64,000 bases of DNA from Azoarcus sp. KH32C (GTDB lineage: Bacteria; Pseudomonadota; Gammaproteobacteria; Burkholderiales; Rhodocyclaceae): assembly GCF_000349945.1 (NCBI RefSeq), contig NC_020516.1, positions 4,960,001 through 5,024,000 of the forward strand, given 5' to 3'. The notes under the pieces are model-generated. The model had not been told where the DNA came from and searched no databases. It worked only from the letters and a program-made list of their open reading frames with translations. Shown here piece after piece: positions 17,068-25,207 of this stretch. Position 1 is the stretch's first letter, and each line of letters begins with the position of its first letter. Both the position numbers and the translations under genes were made by a program.

Positions 17068-18825
17068 CTACGCGTCCTGCCGACGCAGCGTGGCCTCGTG
17101 CATCGCCCTGAAGGCGCCTTCCAGCGCGCGCGCCAGACCCGCCCCGTCCGCGAGCGCGGAACGCTCCAGCCTTTCGTGGAGTGATGCGCGCAGCTCTCGC
17201 AAGCCGCTCAGATCGCCTGCCAGGCCCACCGCCTTCGCGACGAAATCCTCGCGCGATTCCGCAACGAATCCCTCCAGCCCGATCGCCGACATGATCGCCG
17301 TCCCCATCCGCGCCGCCCGCCGGTCTCCCTTGAGCGTCAACACCGGCACGCCCATCCACAGACTGTCCAGCGTCGTCATGTGACCATTCCACGGAAAGGT
17401 GTCGAGACACACATCCGTGCGATGGAAGAGCGCCAGATGCTCCGCGAGCGGCATGAAACCATGCATCTCGACGCGCTCCGACGCGATGCCTCGTTCTCCG
17501 AAGCGCGCCGCGACGCACGACCGCGAACCCGGATCCGACAGCGCCCGTGCCTGCATCAATAGCCGCGATGCAGGTAGCGCCCGCAACACTTCTGCCCAAA
17601 GATCGATCACCGCGTCATTGACCTTGCCGAGCGCATTGAACGACCCGAAGGTCAGTGCGCCGCTTTCCGCGGCCGGAAGCGCCGCGACCACCGGAAACTC
17701 CGCATCCGGCCGAAACCCAAAACACGGCCGATCGAGCCGCCAGAGCTTTTCCGTGTAACACGCATCGTCCGCCTCCGACGGATCGAGCGCACTGTCGGTG
17801 ATGACGTAGTCCATGCTCGCAAGCCCCGTCGTCGCCGGATAACCGAGATAACTCACCTGCACCGGTGCCAGACGCCGGCCCAGCATCGCCAACCGGTTCC
17901 CCGCGCCATGGCCGGCCAACTCGACCAGCACGTCCAACCCATCGCTCGCGATCACCGAGGCCGCGTGGTCGTTGCCGAAGCCACCGATTTCGCGCCACGT
18001 ATTCGCGTGACCGCGTAGCCGCTCCGTCATGCTGTCCGGACAAGCGGTGTCTGAATAGACGAAGATTTCAAAGCGCTCGTGATCGTGCGCCGCCAGCACC
18101 GGCTCGATCAGGCAGCCCACCGGATGCCGGCCAAGGTCCGGCGACAGATAGCCGACGCGTAGCCGCCCCGACCGGACCACCGCCGGTCGTGCCCCCGCAG
18201 CCGGAAACCGAGCCCCCCATTCCTCATGGGCACGCCGGATGTCCGCGGTTGAAATCTCCGGCAAATAATTGAGCGCCATCAGCAGGTTCGACTGCGCGGT
18301 CGCATTCCCAGGCGACAACTGCACCGCACGGCGGTAATGCGGGATCGCCTCCCTGATGCGGCCCTGGTCCTTCAGCGCGTTGGCGAGCATGACCTGGGTC
18401 GCGACCTCGTTCGGACGCGTCGCAACCGCGCGCCCGGCGAGTTCGATTGCCTCCTCAAGCGCGCCCCGCTTCACCAACAGGTTGCCCAGGTTCGTCTGTG
18501 CCTCGGACATCTGGGGGGCGATGCGCAGCGCCTTGCGGAAGGCCTGTTCGGCCGCCGCGTCCTGTCCGGACAACAGGTACACGTTGCCGAGATTGTTGTG
18601 GATGTAGGGCGAATCGGGCGCGATGCGGGCAGCCATCTCCAAGTGCTGCTGCGCCTGCGCGTAGCGCGCCTGTTCCGCGAGCATCGTGCCCAGAAAGTAG
18701 CGCGCGTCGAGATGGCGGGGATCCTTCTCCAGAATCCGCTCGTAGCTGCGTTGCGCCTGCTCGCGATTGCCGGCGTTGAAGGCGGCTTGCGCCTGCTGGA
18801 GGAGTTTCTCGATTTTTTTCGACAT
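17068..18825 (-). CDS. TPR protein with O-GlcNAc-transferase-like (GT41) domain
   Basis: This 585-residue protein has an N-terminal tetratricopeptide array. About five repeats cover residues 8-180, with signatures such as YIHNNLGNVYLL and SEAQTNLGNLL. A glycosyltransferase-41/SPINDLY-like region follows at about 210-570. Family segments include RVGYLSPDLGRHPVGCL, PVQVSYLGYPATTGL and the C-terminal SLWMGVPVLTLKGDR. Such proteins attach sugars to protein Ser/Thr or act in glycan assembly; the acceptor is unknown here. It is convergent with the hemerythrin gene and divergent from the RTX gene across an AT-rich gap. A link to glycosylation of the RTX protein is possible but unproven. Confidence 0.87.
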   Translation of the reverse strand: MSKKIEKLLQQAQAAFNAGNREQAQRSYERILEKDPRHLDARYFLGTMLAEQARYAQAQQHLEMAARIAPDSPYIHNNLGNVYLLSGQDAAAEQAFRKALRIAPQMSEAQTNLGNLLVKRGALEEAIELAGRAVATRPNEVATQVMLANALKDQGRIREAIPHYRRAVQLSPGNATAQSNLLMALNYLPEISTADIRRAHEEWGARFPAAGARPAVVRSGRLRVGYLSPDLGRHPVGCLIEPVLAAHDHERFEIFVYSDTACPDSMTERLRGHANTWREIGGFGNDHAASVIASDGLDVLVELAGHGAGNRLAMLGRRLAPVQVSYLGYPATTGLASMDYVITDSALDPSEADDACYTEKLWRLDRPCFGFRPDAEFPVVAALPAAESGALTFGSFNALGKVNDAVIDLWAEVLRALPASRLLMQARALSDPGSRSCVAARFGERGIASERVEMHGFMPLAEHLALFHRTDVCLDTFPWNGHMTTLDSLWMGVPVLTLKGDRRAARMGTAIMSAIGLEGFVAESREDFVAKAVGLAGDLSGLRELRASLHERLERSALADGAGLARALEGAFRAMHEATLRRQDA

Positions 18826-19462
18826 GCGTCGGATTTTATCAGCCCGAACGCATATTTCCTGTCGCCCGCACTCAATAGAAAAGAGGCGAACGCCATTTCC
18901 GCTATGAATCGTAATCCGTCCCCAAAGCCACGACGATCGTTATGACGAAGTGTGGCATGTCGCCTGCGCCATCTTCGGACGGAGTTTCCGTCAGATCCCG
19001 CTTTCCCGTCGATACGTTTGTAGAGCACCACGTCCAATCTCGCGCCCAACCCAAACGACATTTTCATCCAGTTTGGCGTATGCCTAATGGAAATTTCTTT
19101 TTAATTCTTTTAGCATATAAGCAACATCCATCGTTTTGTCGCACCTCAAACAGTGCATCAACAAGCGAGATAGCAGACAACCCAAGGAGCAGAACACGTT
19201 CACGTCGAAGGCCCCCTCGCACTTGACGTCGTCTGCCTGTCGCGAACCGCCTTAGTTGCTCCTCTGACGTATCACCTGAAGCAAGTGAAAGGCCACGCAA
19301 ATGTCGTAATTTCATTTCTCTCAAGCGATATCTCGCGCAACGGCAATGCCTACAAGAAGGTTGATAAGTGGAACCCGTTTCAACAAGAGCGCATAGCTTC
19401 AACGCCATTTCATCGGACTAACATCTCGTCTAATTGTTTGTAATTACAAGGAAAATTAATCC
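18826..19462. other. 637-nt AT-richer non-coding gap upstream of the RTX gene
   Basis: No supportable gene is seen. Short open frames here lack ribosome-binding sites and family likeness. The base composition is clearly more AT-rich than the flanking genes, with runs such as TTTAATTCTTTTAGCATATAA near 19100 in shorter parts. The last 40 nt lead into ACAAGGAA before the RTX start. It probably holds the RTX promoter and upstream control sites, but I cannot assign boxes with confidence. Confidence 0.5.
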
Positions 19463-21862
19463 ATGGCAATTCTGACCGGCTCCAAGAAGAACGACACCCT
19501 CAACGGTGGCAGCACCGACGACCAGCTCTATGGCCGCCAGGGCAACGACATACTCAATGGAGGCGACGGCAACGACCTGTTGTTTGGCGAAGCCGGTAGC
19601 GACTCGCTCAACGGCGGCATCGGCAACGACTATCTCGACGGTGGCATGGGTGCCGACACCATGGCAGGCGGTGCCGGAAACGACATCTACGTTGTCGACA
19701 ACGTCGCCGATATCGTCACCGAACTCGCGAACGAAGGCACGGATACCGTTCAAAGCAGTATCAGCTATACGCTCGGCAGCAACCTTGAAAACCTCGTCCT
19801 GATGGGCACCGGCAACCTGTCCGGCACGGGCAACGCGCTCGCCAACGAGTTGTACGGCAACGACGACAACAACACGCTGGACGGCCAGGCAGGCGCCGAC
19901 AAGATGGTTGGCGGCGATGGCGACGACACTTACTACGTGGACAACGTTGGCGACATCGTGGTTGAAAACGCCGGCGAAGGCACGGACACGATCATCAGCA
20001 GCGGAAGTTACACGCTGGGGGCGAACGTCGAGAATCTGACGATCACTGGAAGTAGCTTTGGCAGTTACTCCGGAACCGGCAATGCTCTCAACAATGTGCT
20101 GACGGCGAACGGTTATTACACCAACGACACGCTCAATGGCGGAGCCGGCTCCGATACGATGGCTGGCGGATCGGGCGACGACACCTACTACGTGGACAAC
20201 GCGGGCGACGCGGTTTCGGAGGGCGCCGGCCAAGGCACTGACACCGTGATCAGTACCGTCAGCCATACGCTGGCCGCAAACGTCGAGAATCTGACGCTGG
20301 TCGGAACGGGCTTGGTCGGGACGGGCAACGCGCTCGACAACACCTACACCATCAACAACACCGGCAACTCGATTGTTGAAGCGGCGGGCGGTGGAACCGA
20401 CATGGTTGTCAGCAGCGTCAATTACACGCTCGATGCCAACGTCGAGAAGCTGACGCTGGTCGGAACGGGCTTGGTCGGGACGGGCAACGCACTGGACAAC
20501 ACCTACATCATCAACAATACCGGCAACGCTATTGTTGAAGCGGTGGGCGGTGGAACCGACACGGTCCTCAGCACCGTGAATTACACCCTGGACGCGAACG
20601 TCGAGAATCTGACGATCACCGGAAATAACTTTGGAAGTTACTCCGGAACAGGCAATGATCTGAACAACGTGCTGACGGCGAATGGCTATTTCACCAACGA
20701 CACGCTCAATGGCGGAGCCGGCGCCGATACGATGTCCGGCGGATCGGGCAACGACACCTACTACGTCGACAACGCGGGCGACGCGGTTATGGAGAGCGCC
20801 AACCAAGGCACCGACACCGTGATCAGTACCGTCAGCCATACGCTGGCCGCGAACGTCGAGAACCTGACCCTGGTCGGAACGGGCTTGGTCGGGACGGGCA
20901 ACGCGCTCGACAACACCTACACCATCAACAACACCGGCAACTCGATTGTTGAAGCGGCGGGCGGTGGAACCGACATGGTTGTCAGCAGCGTCAATTACAC
21001 GCTCGATGCCAACGTCGAGAAGCTGACGCTGGTCGGAACGGGCTTGGTCGGGACGGGCAACGCACTGGACAACACCTACATCATCAACAATACCGGCAAC
21101 GCTATTGTTGAAGCGGTGGGCGGTGGAACCGACACGGTCCTCAGCACCGTGAATTACACCCTGGACGCGAACGTCGAGAATCTGACGATCACCGGAAATA
21201 ACTTTGGAAGTTACTCCGGAACAGGCAATGATCTGAACAACGTGCTGACGGCGAATGGCTATTTCACCAACGACACGCTCAATGGCGGAGCCGGCGCCGA
21301 TACGATGTCCGGCGGATCGGGCAACGACACCTACTACGTCGACAACGCGGGCGACGCGGTTATGGAGAGCGCCAACCAAGGCACCGACACCGTGATCAGT
21401 ACCGTCAGCCATACGCTGGCCGCGAACGTCGAGAACCTGACCCTGGTTGGAACGGACAACGTAAACGGCATCGGCAACGCAGCAGCGAACACGCTCGTCG
21501 GCAATAGCGGCAACAACGTGCTGACCGGTGGCGCCGGTAACGACATCTTCCGGTTCGATACGACGCTCAATGCCAGCACGAACCTCGACACCATTACCGA
21601 CTTCGCGAGCGGAGCAGACCATATCCAACTCGAGAATGCGATCTTCACGTCGCTCACCGCCACGGGTACGCTGAATGCTGATTGGTTCATCAGCGGTGCC
21701 GGCGTCACTGCCGCCGCCGACGCCAACGATTATCTGATCTACAACAGCACGACCGGAGCGCTGTACTACGACCAGGACGGCAACGGCGCGGGCCAGGCAG
21801 TGCAGTTCGCCACGCTGTCGGGGAGCTCGTCGTTGTCGGCGTCGGACTTCCTGATCAGCTAA
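19463..21862 (+). CDS. RTX-type calcium-binding repeat protein
   Basis: This secreted-type protein has 799 residues and no N-terminal signal peptide. Residues about 12-80 hold nonapeptide repeats (GGxGNDxLx, such as GGDGNDLLFG) that bind calcium. The middle is a series of about 95-residue units built as NDTYYVDNAGD, TDTVxSTVxxTL, ANVENLTLxG and TGNxxxN. The C-terminus has GGAGNDIFRFD followed by a serralysin-C-like region, TITDFASGADHIQL. This layout is typical of type I secretion substrates. No transporter genes lie nearby. Two central blocks are exact copies at DNA level. It is probably a surface or extracellular protein, with no catalytic domain visible. Confidence 0.88.
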   Translation: MAILTGSKKNDTLNGGSTDDQLYGRQGNDILNGGDGNDLLFGEAGSDSLNGGIGNDYLDGGMGADTMAGGAGNDIYVVDNVADIVTELANEGTDTVQSSISYTLGSNLENLVLMGTGNLSGTGNALANELYGNDDNNTLDGQAGADKMVGGDGDDTYYVDNVGDIVVENAGEGTDTIISSGSYTLGANVENLTITGSSFGSYSGTGNALNNVLTANGYYTNDTLNGGAGSDTMAGGSGDDTYYVDNAGDAVSEGAGQGTDTVISTVSHTLAANVENLTLVGTGLVGTGNALDNTYTINNTGNSIVEAAGGGTDMVVSSVNYTLDANVEKLTLVGTGLVGTGNALDNTYIINNTGNAIVEAVGGGTDTVLSTVNYTLDANVENLTITGNNFGSYSGTGNDLNNVLTANGYFTNDTLNGGAGADTMSGGSGNDTYYVDNAGDAVMESANQGTDTVISTVSHTLAANVENLTLVGTGLVGTGNALDNTYTINNTGNSIVEAAGGGTDMVVSSVNYTLDANVEKLTLVGTGLVGTGNALDNTYIINNTGNAIVEAVGGGTDTVLSTVNYTLDANVENLTITGNNFGSYSGTGNDLNNVLTANGYFTNDTLNGGAGADTMSGGSGNDTYYVDNAGDAVMESANQGTDTVISTVSHTLAANVENLTLVGTDNVNGIGNAAANTLVGNSGNNVLTGGAGNDIFRFDTTLNASTNLDTITDFASGADHIQLENAIFTSLTATGTLNADWFISGAGVTAAADANDYLIYNSTTGALYYDQDGNGAGQAVQFATLSGSSSLSASDFLIS
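20248..21446 (+). repeat. exact tandem duplication, 573-bp period, inside the RTX gene
   Basis: Blocks at 20248-20820 and 20821-21393 repeat with a 573-bp (191-codon) period, and a third partial copy runs to about 21446. By eye, about 577 bp from 20297 matches the stretch from 20870 without a difference, including silent sites. The start of the first block differs slightly (GCAAACGTCGAGAAT against GCGAACGTCGAGAAC). Identity at synonymous sites indicates a recent duplication or gene conversion. Confidence 0.9.
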
Positions 21863-21924
21863 ACGATCGTTCGGAGCCGGTGGGGGAAATACTGCCCCGC
21901 TGGCATCCGGCAATCGCTAACGCA

Positions 21925-21960
21925 GACGCGCCGGGAGGTTTCTCCGGCGCGTCTTTCTTT
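21925..21960 (+). terminator. Rho-independent terminator of the RTX gene
   Basis: GACGCGCCGG (21925-21934) pairs perfectly with CCGGCGCGTC (21944-21953) around a 9-nt loop and is followed by TTTCTTT. It lies 63 nt after the RTX stop and just before the convergent DCC-family gene. Confidence 0.85.
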
Positions 21961-21968
21961 ATTCGATC

Positions 21969-22346
21969 TTAGATTCGTTCCTCCTCGCGCAACCGCCGCA
22001 ACACCCCCGCCTGGTACCAGCGCGACACCAGCGGCCGCACCCCGGGCAGGCCGATCAGCCACGCAAGTGGGCGCAACAGCGGCACGCGCCGCATCAGCAG
22101 GATATAAGCGTCGAGCTCGCGCCGTATCGCCCCGTCGACGTCGCGAACATGCAGCTCGCGCAGCGCGGCGCCGGGATCGATCCCCAGCGCGCATAGCTCC
22201 GCGTCCCGGCCCGTGATGTCCACCCACTCGGTCGAAGCCGCCCCCTTCCCCGCGAGCCGCTCATACTGTGCGCGGTCGCGCACGCAGCGCGGACAGGCGC
22301 CGTCGTAAAAGACGGTGATCCGGGCATCCGGTTTGCACTCCCCCAT
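21969..22346 (-). CDS. DCC-family thiol-disulfide oxidoreductase-like protein (DUF393)
   Basis: This small 125-residue protein is of the DUF393 family. The N-terminal hallmark VFYDGACPRCVRDR is visible, with a CxxC pair at about residues 19-22 and the usual DGxCPxC context. A later LMRRVPLLRPLAWL stretch matches the conserved hydrophobic C-terminal half. The start MGECKPDAR is preferred over upstream in-frame codons, which add unrelated sequence overlapping the divergent FIST gene's leader. It is convergent with the RTX gene. Members are thought to act in thiol redox reactions, but the substrate is unknown. Confidence 0.83.
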   Translation of the reverse strand: MGECKPDARITVFYDGACPRCVRDRAQYERLAGKGAASTEWVDITGRDAELCALGIDPGAALRELHVRDVDGAIRRELDAYILLMRRVPLLRPLAWLIGLPGVRPLVSRWYQAGVLRRLREEERI

Positions 22347-22433
22347 CGCATCCTCACACTTTTTTGCCGCAGCCCCAAAACGCACCGCCCGCGCGCCTGT
22401 CCAACAGGCGGTGCCCCTGATGGAGTATTGGAC

Positions 22434-23615
22434 ATGTCCCCAGCCTCCTTCGTGCTTGCCCACGCGGCCAATTCCGACTGGCAGTTCGCGCTCGCCCGCG
22501 CACGCGGCGAGTTGCAGTCGCAGATCGCCGAACGCCACTCACGCCACCCCGATGCACGGCCCTTCACGCTCGGCTGGTGCTATCTCTGCGACTACTACGC
22601 GGACGAGGCCGAAGCCATTCTCTCCGCCCTGCAAGCCGAATTCCCCAATGTGTCCTGGGTCGGCACGAGCGCGCTGGGCGTCTCGGCGACCGGCGTCGAA
22701 TACTTCGACGAGCCCGCGTTGGTGCTGATGTTGGCCCCGCTGCCGCGCACCGCCTTCCGCCTCTTTTCCGGCCTGCAGCCGCTGCCCATGCACCCGACGG
22801 ACTTTCCGGCCCACACGGCGCTCGTCCACGCCGAAGGCAGCACGCCCGACGTGCAGGAGCTGCTGCAGGAACTTGCCGCGCGCACCACCACCGGCTACCT
22901 CTTCGGTGGCCTGTCGTCGGCCCGGGACCGTACGCTGCACATCGCCGACCACGTGCTCACCGGCGGCCTGTCCGGCGTCGCCTTCGGGCCGGAGGTCGAC
23001 CTGATCTCGCGCGTCACGCAAGGCTGCCAGCCGATCGGCGCGCTCCGGACGATCACCGGCAGCGAAGACAACTACGTGCTGCGGCTCGACGGCCGCCCGG
23101 CGCTCGCCTGCCTGCTCGACGATCTCGGTCTCGACACCGAACTGCCGACCGAAGAGATGCTCGAAGCGCTGTCCGGCACGCTAGTCGGCCTCAGCACCGG
23201 CCCCAGCGATGTCACAGCGCACCCCGGTCAGTTCGGCCCCGACACTCTCGTGCGCCACCTTATCGGCGTCGATCCGCAAAACCAGGTGCTCGCCATCGGC
23301 GACGAAGTGGCCGAAGGCATGCATCTCGCGTTCTGCACGCGCGACGCCCGGGCCGCGCGCGCCGATCTCGTGCGCATCGCGCTCGAAATCCGCACCGAGC
23401 TCGCCGGCAGCGGAAAGGCCATCGCCGGCGCGCTCTACGTCAGCTGCTCCGGCCGCGGCGGTCCGCACTTCGGCGGCCCGCACGCCGAACTGCAGACCGT
23501 GCGCGACGTGCTCGGCGACGTGCCGCTCGCCGGTTTCTTCGCCGGCGGCGAGATCGCGCGCGACCGTCTCTACGGCTACACCGGCGTACTGACCGCCTTC
23601 GCGATGCCCGAGTGA
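22434..23615 (+). CDS. FIST N/C-domain sensory protein
   Basis: This 393-residue protein fits the FIST family, a ligand-binding (probably small-molecule) sensory module pair often linked to signal transduction. An N-terminal FIST domain covers about 25-200, with VGTSALGVSATGVEYFDEPALV in shorter parts. A FIST_C domain covers about 210-375 and ends in LAGFFAGGEIA-like glycine-rich sequence. The ATG is chosen over an upstream in-frame TTG because GGAG lies 8 nt before it. It overlaps no neighbour and is followed 20 nt later by a hydrolase gene in the same direction. It stands alone without an output domain. Confidence 0.85.
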   Translation: MSPASFVLAHAANSDWQFALARARGELQSQIAERHSRHPDARPFTLGWCYLCDYYADEAEAILSALQAEFPNVSWVGTSALGVSATGVEYFDEPALVLMLAPLPRTAFRLFSGLQPLPMHPTDFPAHTALVHAEGSTPDVQELLQELAARTTTGYLFGGLSSARDRTLHIADHVLTGGLSGVAFGPEVDLISRVTQGCQPIGALRTITGSEDNYVLRLDGRPALACLLDDLGLDTELPTEEMLEALSGTLVGLSTGPSDVTAHPGQFGPDTLVRHLIGVDPQNQVLAIGDEVAEGMHLAFCTRDARAARADLVRIALEIRTELAGSGKAIAGALYVSCSGRGGPHFGGPHAELQTVRDVLGDVPLAGFFAGGEIARDRLYGYTGVLTAFAMPE

Positions 23616-23635
23616 TCGGAGTACGCTGTGCCCGC

Positions 23636-24310
23636 ATGAACGCACGCCCCGAATCCGTCATCCTCGTCCATGGATTGTGGATGCACGGCCTCATCCTGAC
23701 GCCGCTGCGGCGCCGGCTCGCCGCGGCCGGCTTCGACGCGCACACCTGGTCCTACCCCTCGGTCACGCGCAAGCTCGCGACCAACGCGCAGGCCTTCGCC
23801 GAGCACCTGGCCGCGATCGACGCCGAAACCGTGCATCTCGTCGGCCACAGCCTCGGCGGCCTGATCCTGCTCTGCGCATTGCACCTGCGCCCCGACCCAC
23901 GCGTGCGGCGCATCGTGCTGATGGGCTCGCCCTACAGCGGTTCGCGCGGCGCGACCGACCTGCTGCGCGTGCCCGGCCTCTCGCTCCTCGTCGGCCCCTC
24001 GGTCCAGGACTGGCTCGCCGCCCCGCCCGTGCCCTGCCCGCCCGGCGTCGATATCGGCGTGATCGCCGGCACGCATGCGCTCGGCCTCGTCGGCACCCTG
24101 GTCCGGCTCGAAGCGCCCAACGACGGCATCGTCACCGTCGCCGAAACCCGCTGCCCGGACGCCTGCGATGCGATCACGGTACACGCCAATCACTCCGGCA
24201 TGCTCTTTTCCCGCGCCTGTGCCGACCAGATCGTCAGCTTCCTGCGCACGGGTGCATTCGCCCGAGAAACCGCGACCGCACAGGATCTCCGGCCGCATGA
24301 GCGCATTTGA
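23636..24310 (+). CDS. alpha/beta hydrolase (lipase/PGAP1-like)
   Basis: This 224-residue alpha/beta hydrolase has an oxyanion HG motif (LVHGLWMHG) near residue 12. The nucleophile elbow GHSLGG is near residue 75, and a late acid and histidine region reads NDGIVTV and HANHSGML. The short form and the pattern resemble lipase-like or PGAP1-like esterases that act on membrane-bound esters. It follows the FIST gene by 20 nt and is probably co-transcribed. The substrate is unknown. The start MNARPESVILVHG places the first beta strand at once, as usual for these compact hydrolases. Confidence 0.85.
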   Translation: MNARPESVILVHGLWMHGLILTPLRRRLAAAGFDAHTWSYPSVTRKLATNAQAFAEHLAAIDAETVHLVGHSLGGLILLCALHLRPDPRVRRIVLMGSPYSGSRGATDLLRVPGLSLLVGPSVQDWLAAPPVPCPPGVDIGVIAGTHALGLVGTLVRLEAPNDGIVTVAETRCPDACDAITVHANHSGMLFSRACADQIVSFLRTGAFARETATAQDLRPHERI

Positions 24311-24342
24311 AAAGGCAACGACGCCTGGCCTCATTCCGGATA

Positions 24343-24395
24343 TTTTGTGCGCTGCACAAAAAAATTCTTGACTGGAATTGCATCGCGTCTACAAT
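24343..24395 (+). promoter_or_regulatory. promoter and palindrome upstream of the phasin gene
   Basis: TTGACT (24368-24373) and TACAAT (24390-24395) are 16 nt apart, a strong sigma70-type pair 80 nt before the phasin ATG. A palindrome, TTTTGTGC-GCT-GCACAAAA (24343-24361), lies just upstream of the -35. A second TGCA-rich site, TTGTGCAGTGCAGCAA (about 24400-24415), overlaps the expected start. Phasin genes are commonly repressed by PhaR at TGC/GCA-rich sites, so these are candidate operators. Confidence 0.65.
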
Positions 24396-24475
24396 GGAAT
24401 TGTGCAGTGCAGCAATAAACCGTCGCCCTCGACGGAATTGCTGACGATCAAAGATTCAGCCCAGGAGAGAACGCC

Positions 24476-25027
24476 ATGACCATTACGCCCGACACCCTCG
24501 CCGCTTCCATCAAGAGCGCCCTTGCCACTTCGGAAACTGCCGCCCTCAGCAGCTTCGAGGCTGCCGAACGTCTGGCCGCCCTCAACCTCAACACCGCCCG
24601 CTCGCTGTTCGAAGACGGCATCGCCGCCGTGCGCGCGCTGATCGCCGTCAAGACCCCGAACGACCTGGTTGCCGTGCAGAGCGCGCTGGTGCAACCGGCC
24701 GCCGAAAAGGCCATGAGCTACTTCCGCAGCAGCTATGAAATCGTCGCGCAAGGTGTCGAAGAAGCGATCAAGCCCTTCGAAGCCCAGTACGGCGAACTCA
24801 ACAAGGCCGTCGCCGAAGCGCTCGAGAAGGCTGCGAAGTCGGCTCCGGTCGGCTCCGAAGTCGCCGTCGCCGCCGTGCAGTCGGCGATCGCCGCCGCCAA
24901 TTCGGCCTACGACAACCTGAACAAGGCGACCCGCAAGGTCGTCGCGATCACCGAAGCGAACGTCGCCGCGACCGCCAAGGCCGCTGCGAAGGCCGTCACG
25001 CCGACCACCGCGAAGAAGACTGCCTGA
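24476..25027 (+). CDS. phasin (polyhydroxyalkanoate granule protein)
   Basis: This 183-residue all-helical protein is of the phasin family. It is alanine-rich and amphipathic, beginning MTITPDTLAASIKSALATSE and ending in a lysine and alanine tail (TTAKKTA). Phasins coat polyhydroxybutyrate granules and control their number and size in the cytoplasm. AGGAGAGA precedes the ATG. It has its own strong promoter and terminator, so it is a monocistronic, probably highly expressed gene. No PHA synthase lies nearby. Excess acetyl-CoA from aromatic degradation would be a plausible feed for PHA storage, which is inference. Confidence 0.9.
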   Translation: MTITPDTLAASIKSALATSETAALSSFEAAERLAALNLNTARSLFEDGIAAVRALIAVKTPNDLVAVQSALVQPAAEKAMSYFRSSYEIVAQGVEEAIKPFEAQYGELNKAVAEALEKAAKSAPVGSEVAVAAVQSAIAAANSAYDNLNKATRKVVAITEANVAATAKAAAKAVTPTTAKKTA

Positions 25028-25077
25028 TTCTGCTTGCAAAGTCGGCGCGGGGCCCGACCCCGCCCGATGCAGCTCCC

Positions 25078-25108
25078 GTTTCGGCGCCTCCGGGCGCCGA
25101 AACCTTTT
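25078..25108 (+). terminator. Rho-independent terminator of the phasin gene
   Basis: An 11-bp perfect stem, GTTTCGGCGCC with GGCGCCGAAAC, has a TCCG loop and is followed by CTTTT. It lies 50 nt after the phasin stop and separates it from the trhP-like gene. Confidence 0.8.
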
Positions 25109-25207
25109 GCACCTGCGGATGCCCACCCCGGGCGACGGCCCCTAGCGCGCCAGCCTGATTTGCGTCACGCTTGCCGCCCCGGCAAACCACCGCCCGCGAC
25201 AACAACG

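Noticed and set aside
19064..19408. 114-codon minus-strand frame in the AT-rich gap
   Set aside because: There is no Shine-Dalgarno, no family likeness, and codon use unlike neighbours.
20248..21446. Repeat array considered as CRISPR-like
   Set aside because: The unit is 573 bp, in frame and coding, without short repeats and unique spacers.
19430..21913. Minus-strand frame opposite the RTX gene with repeated translation
   Set aside because: The repeats simply reflect the duplicated RTX coding repeats; the plus strand has clear calcium-binding nonapeptides.
22428..23615. TTG start for the FIST protein
   Set aside because: Its GGAG would be only 2 nt away; the ATG at 22434 has proper 8-nt spacing.
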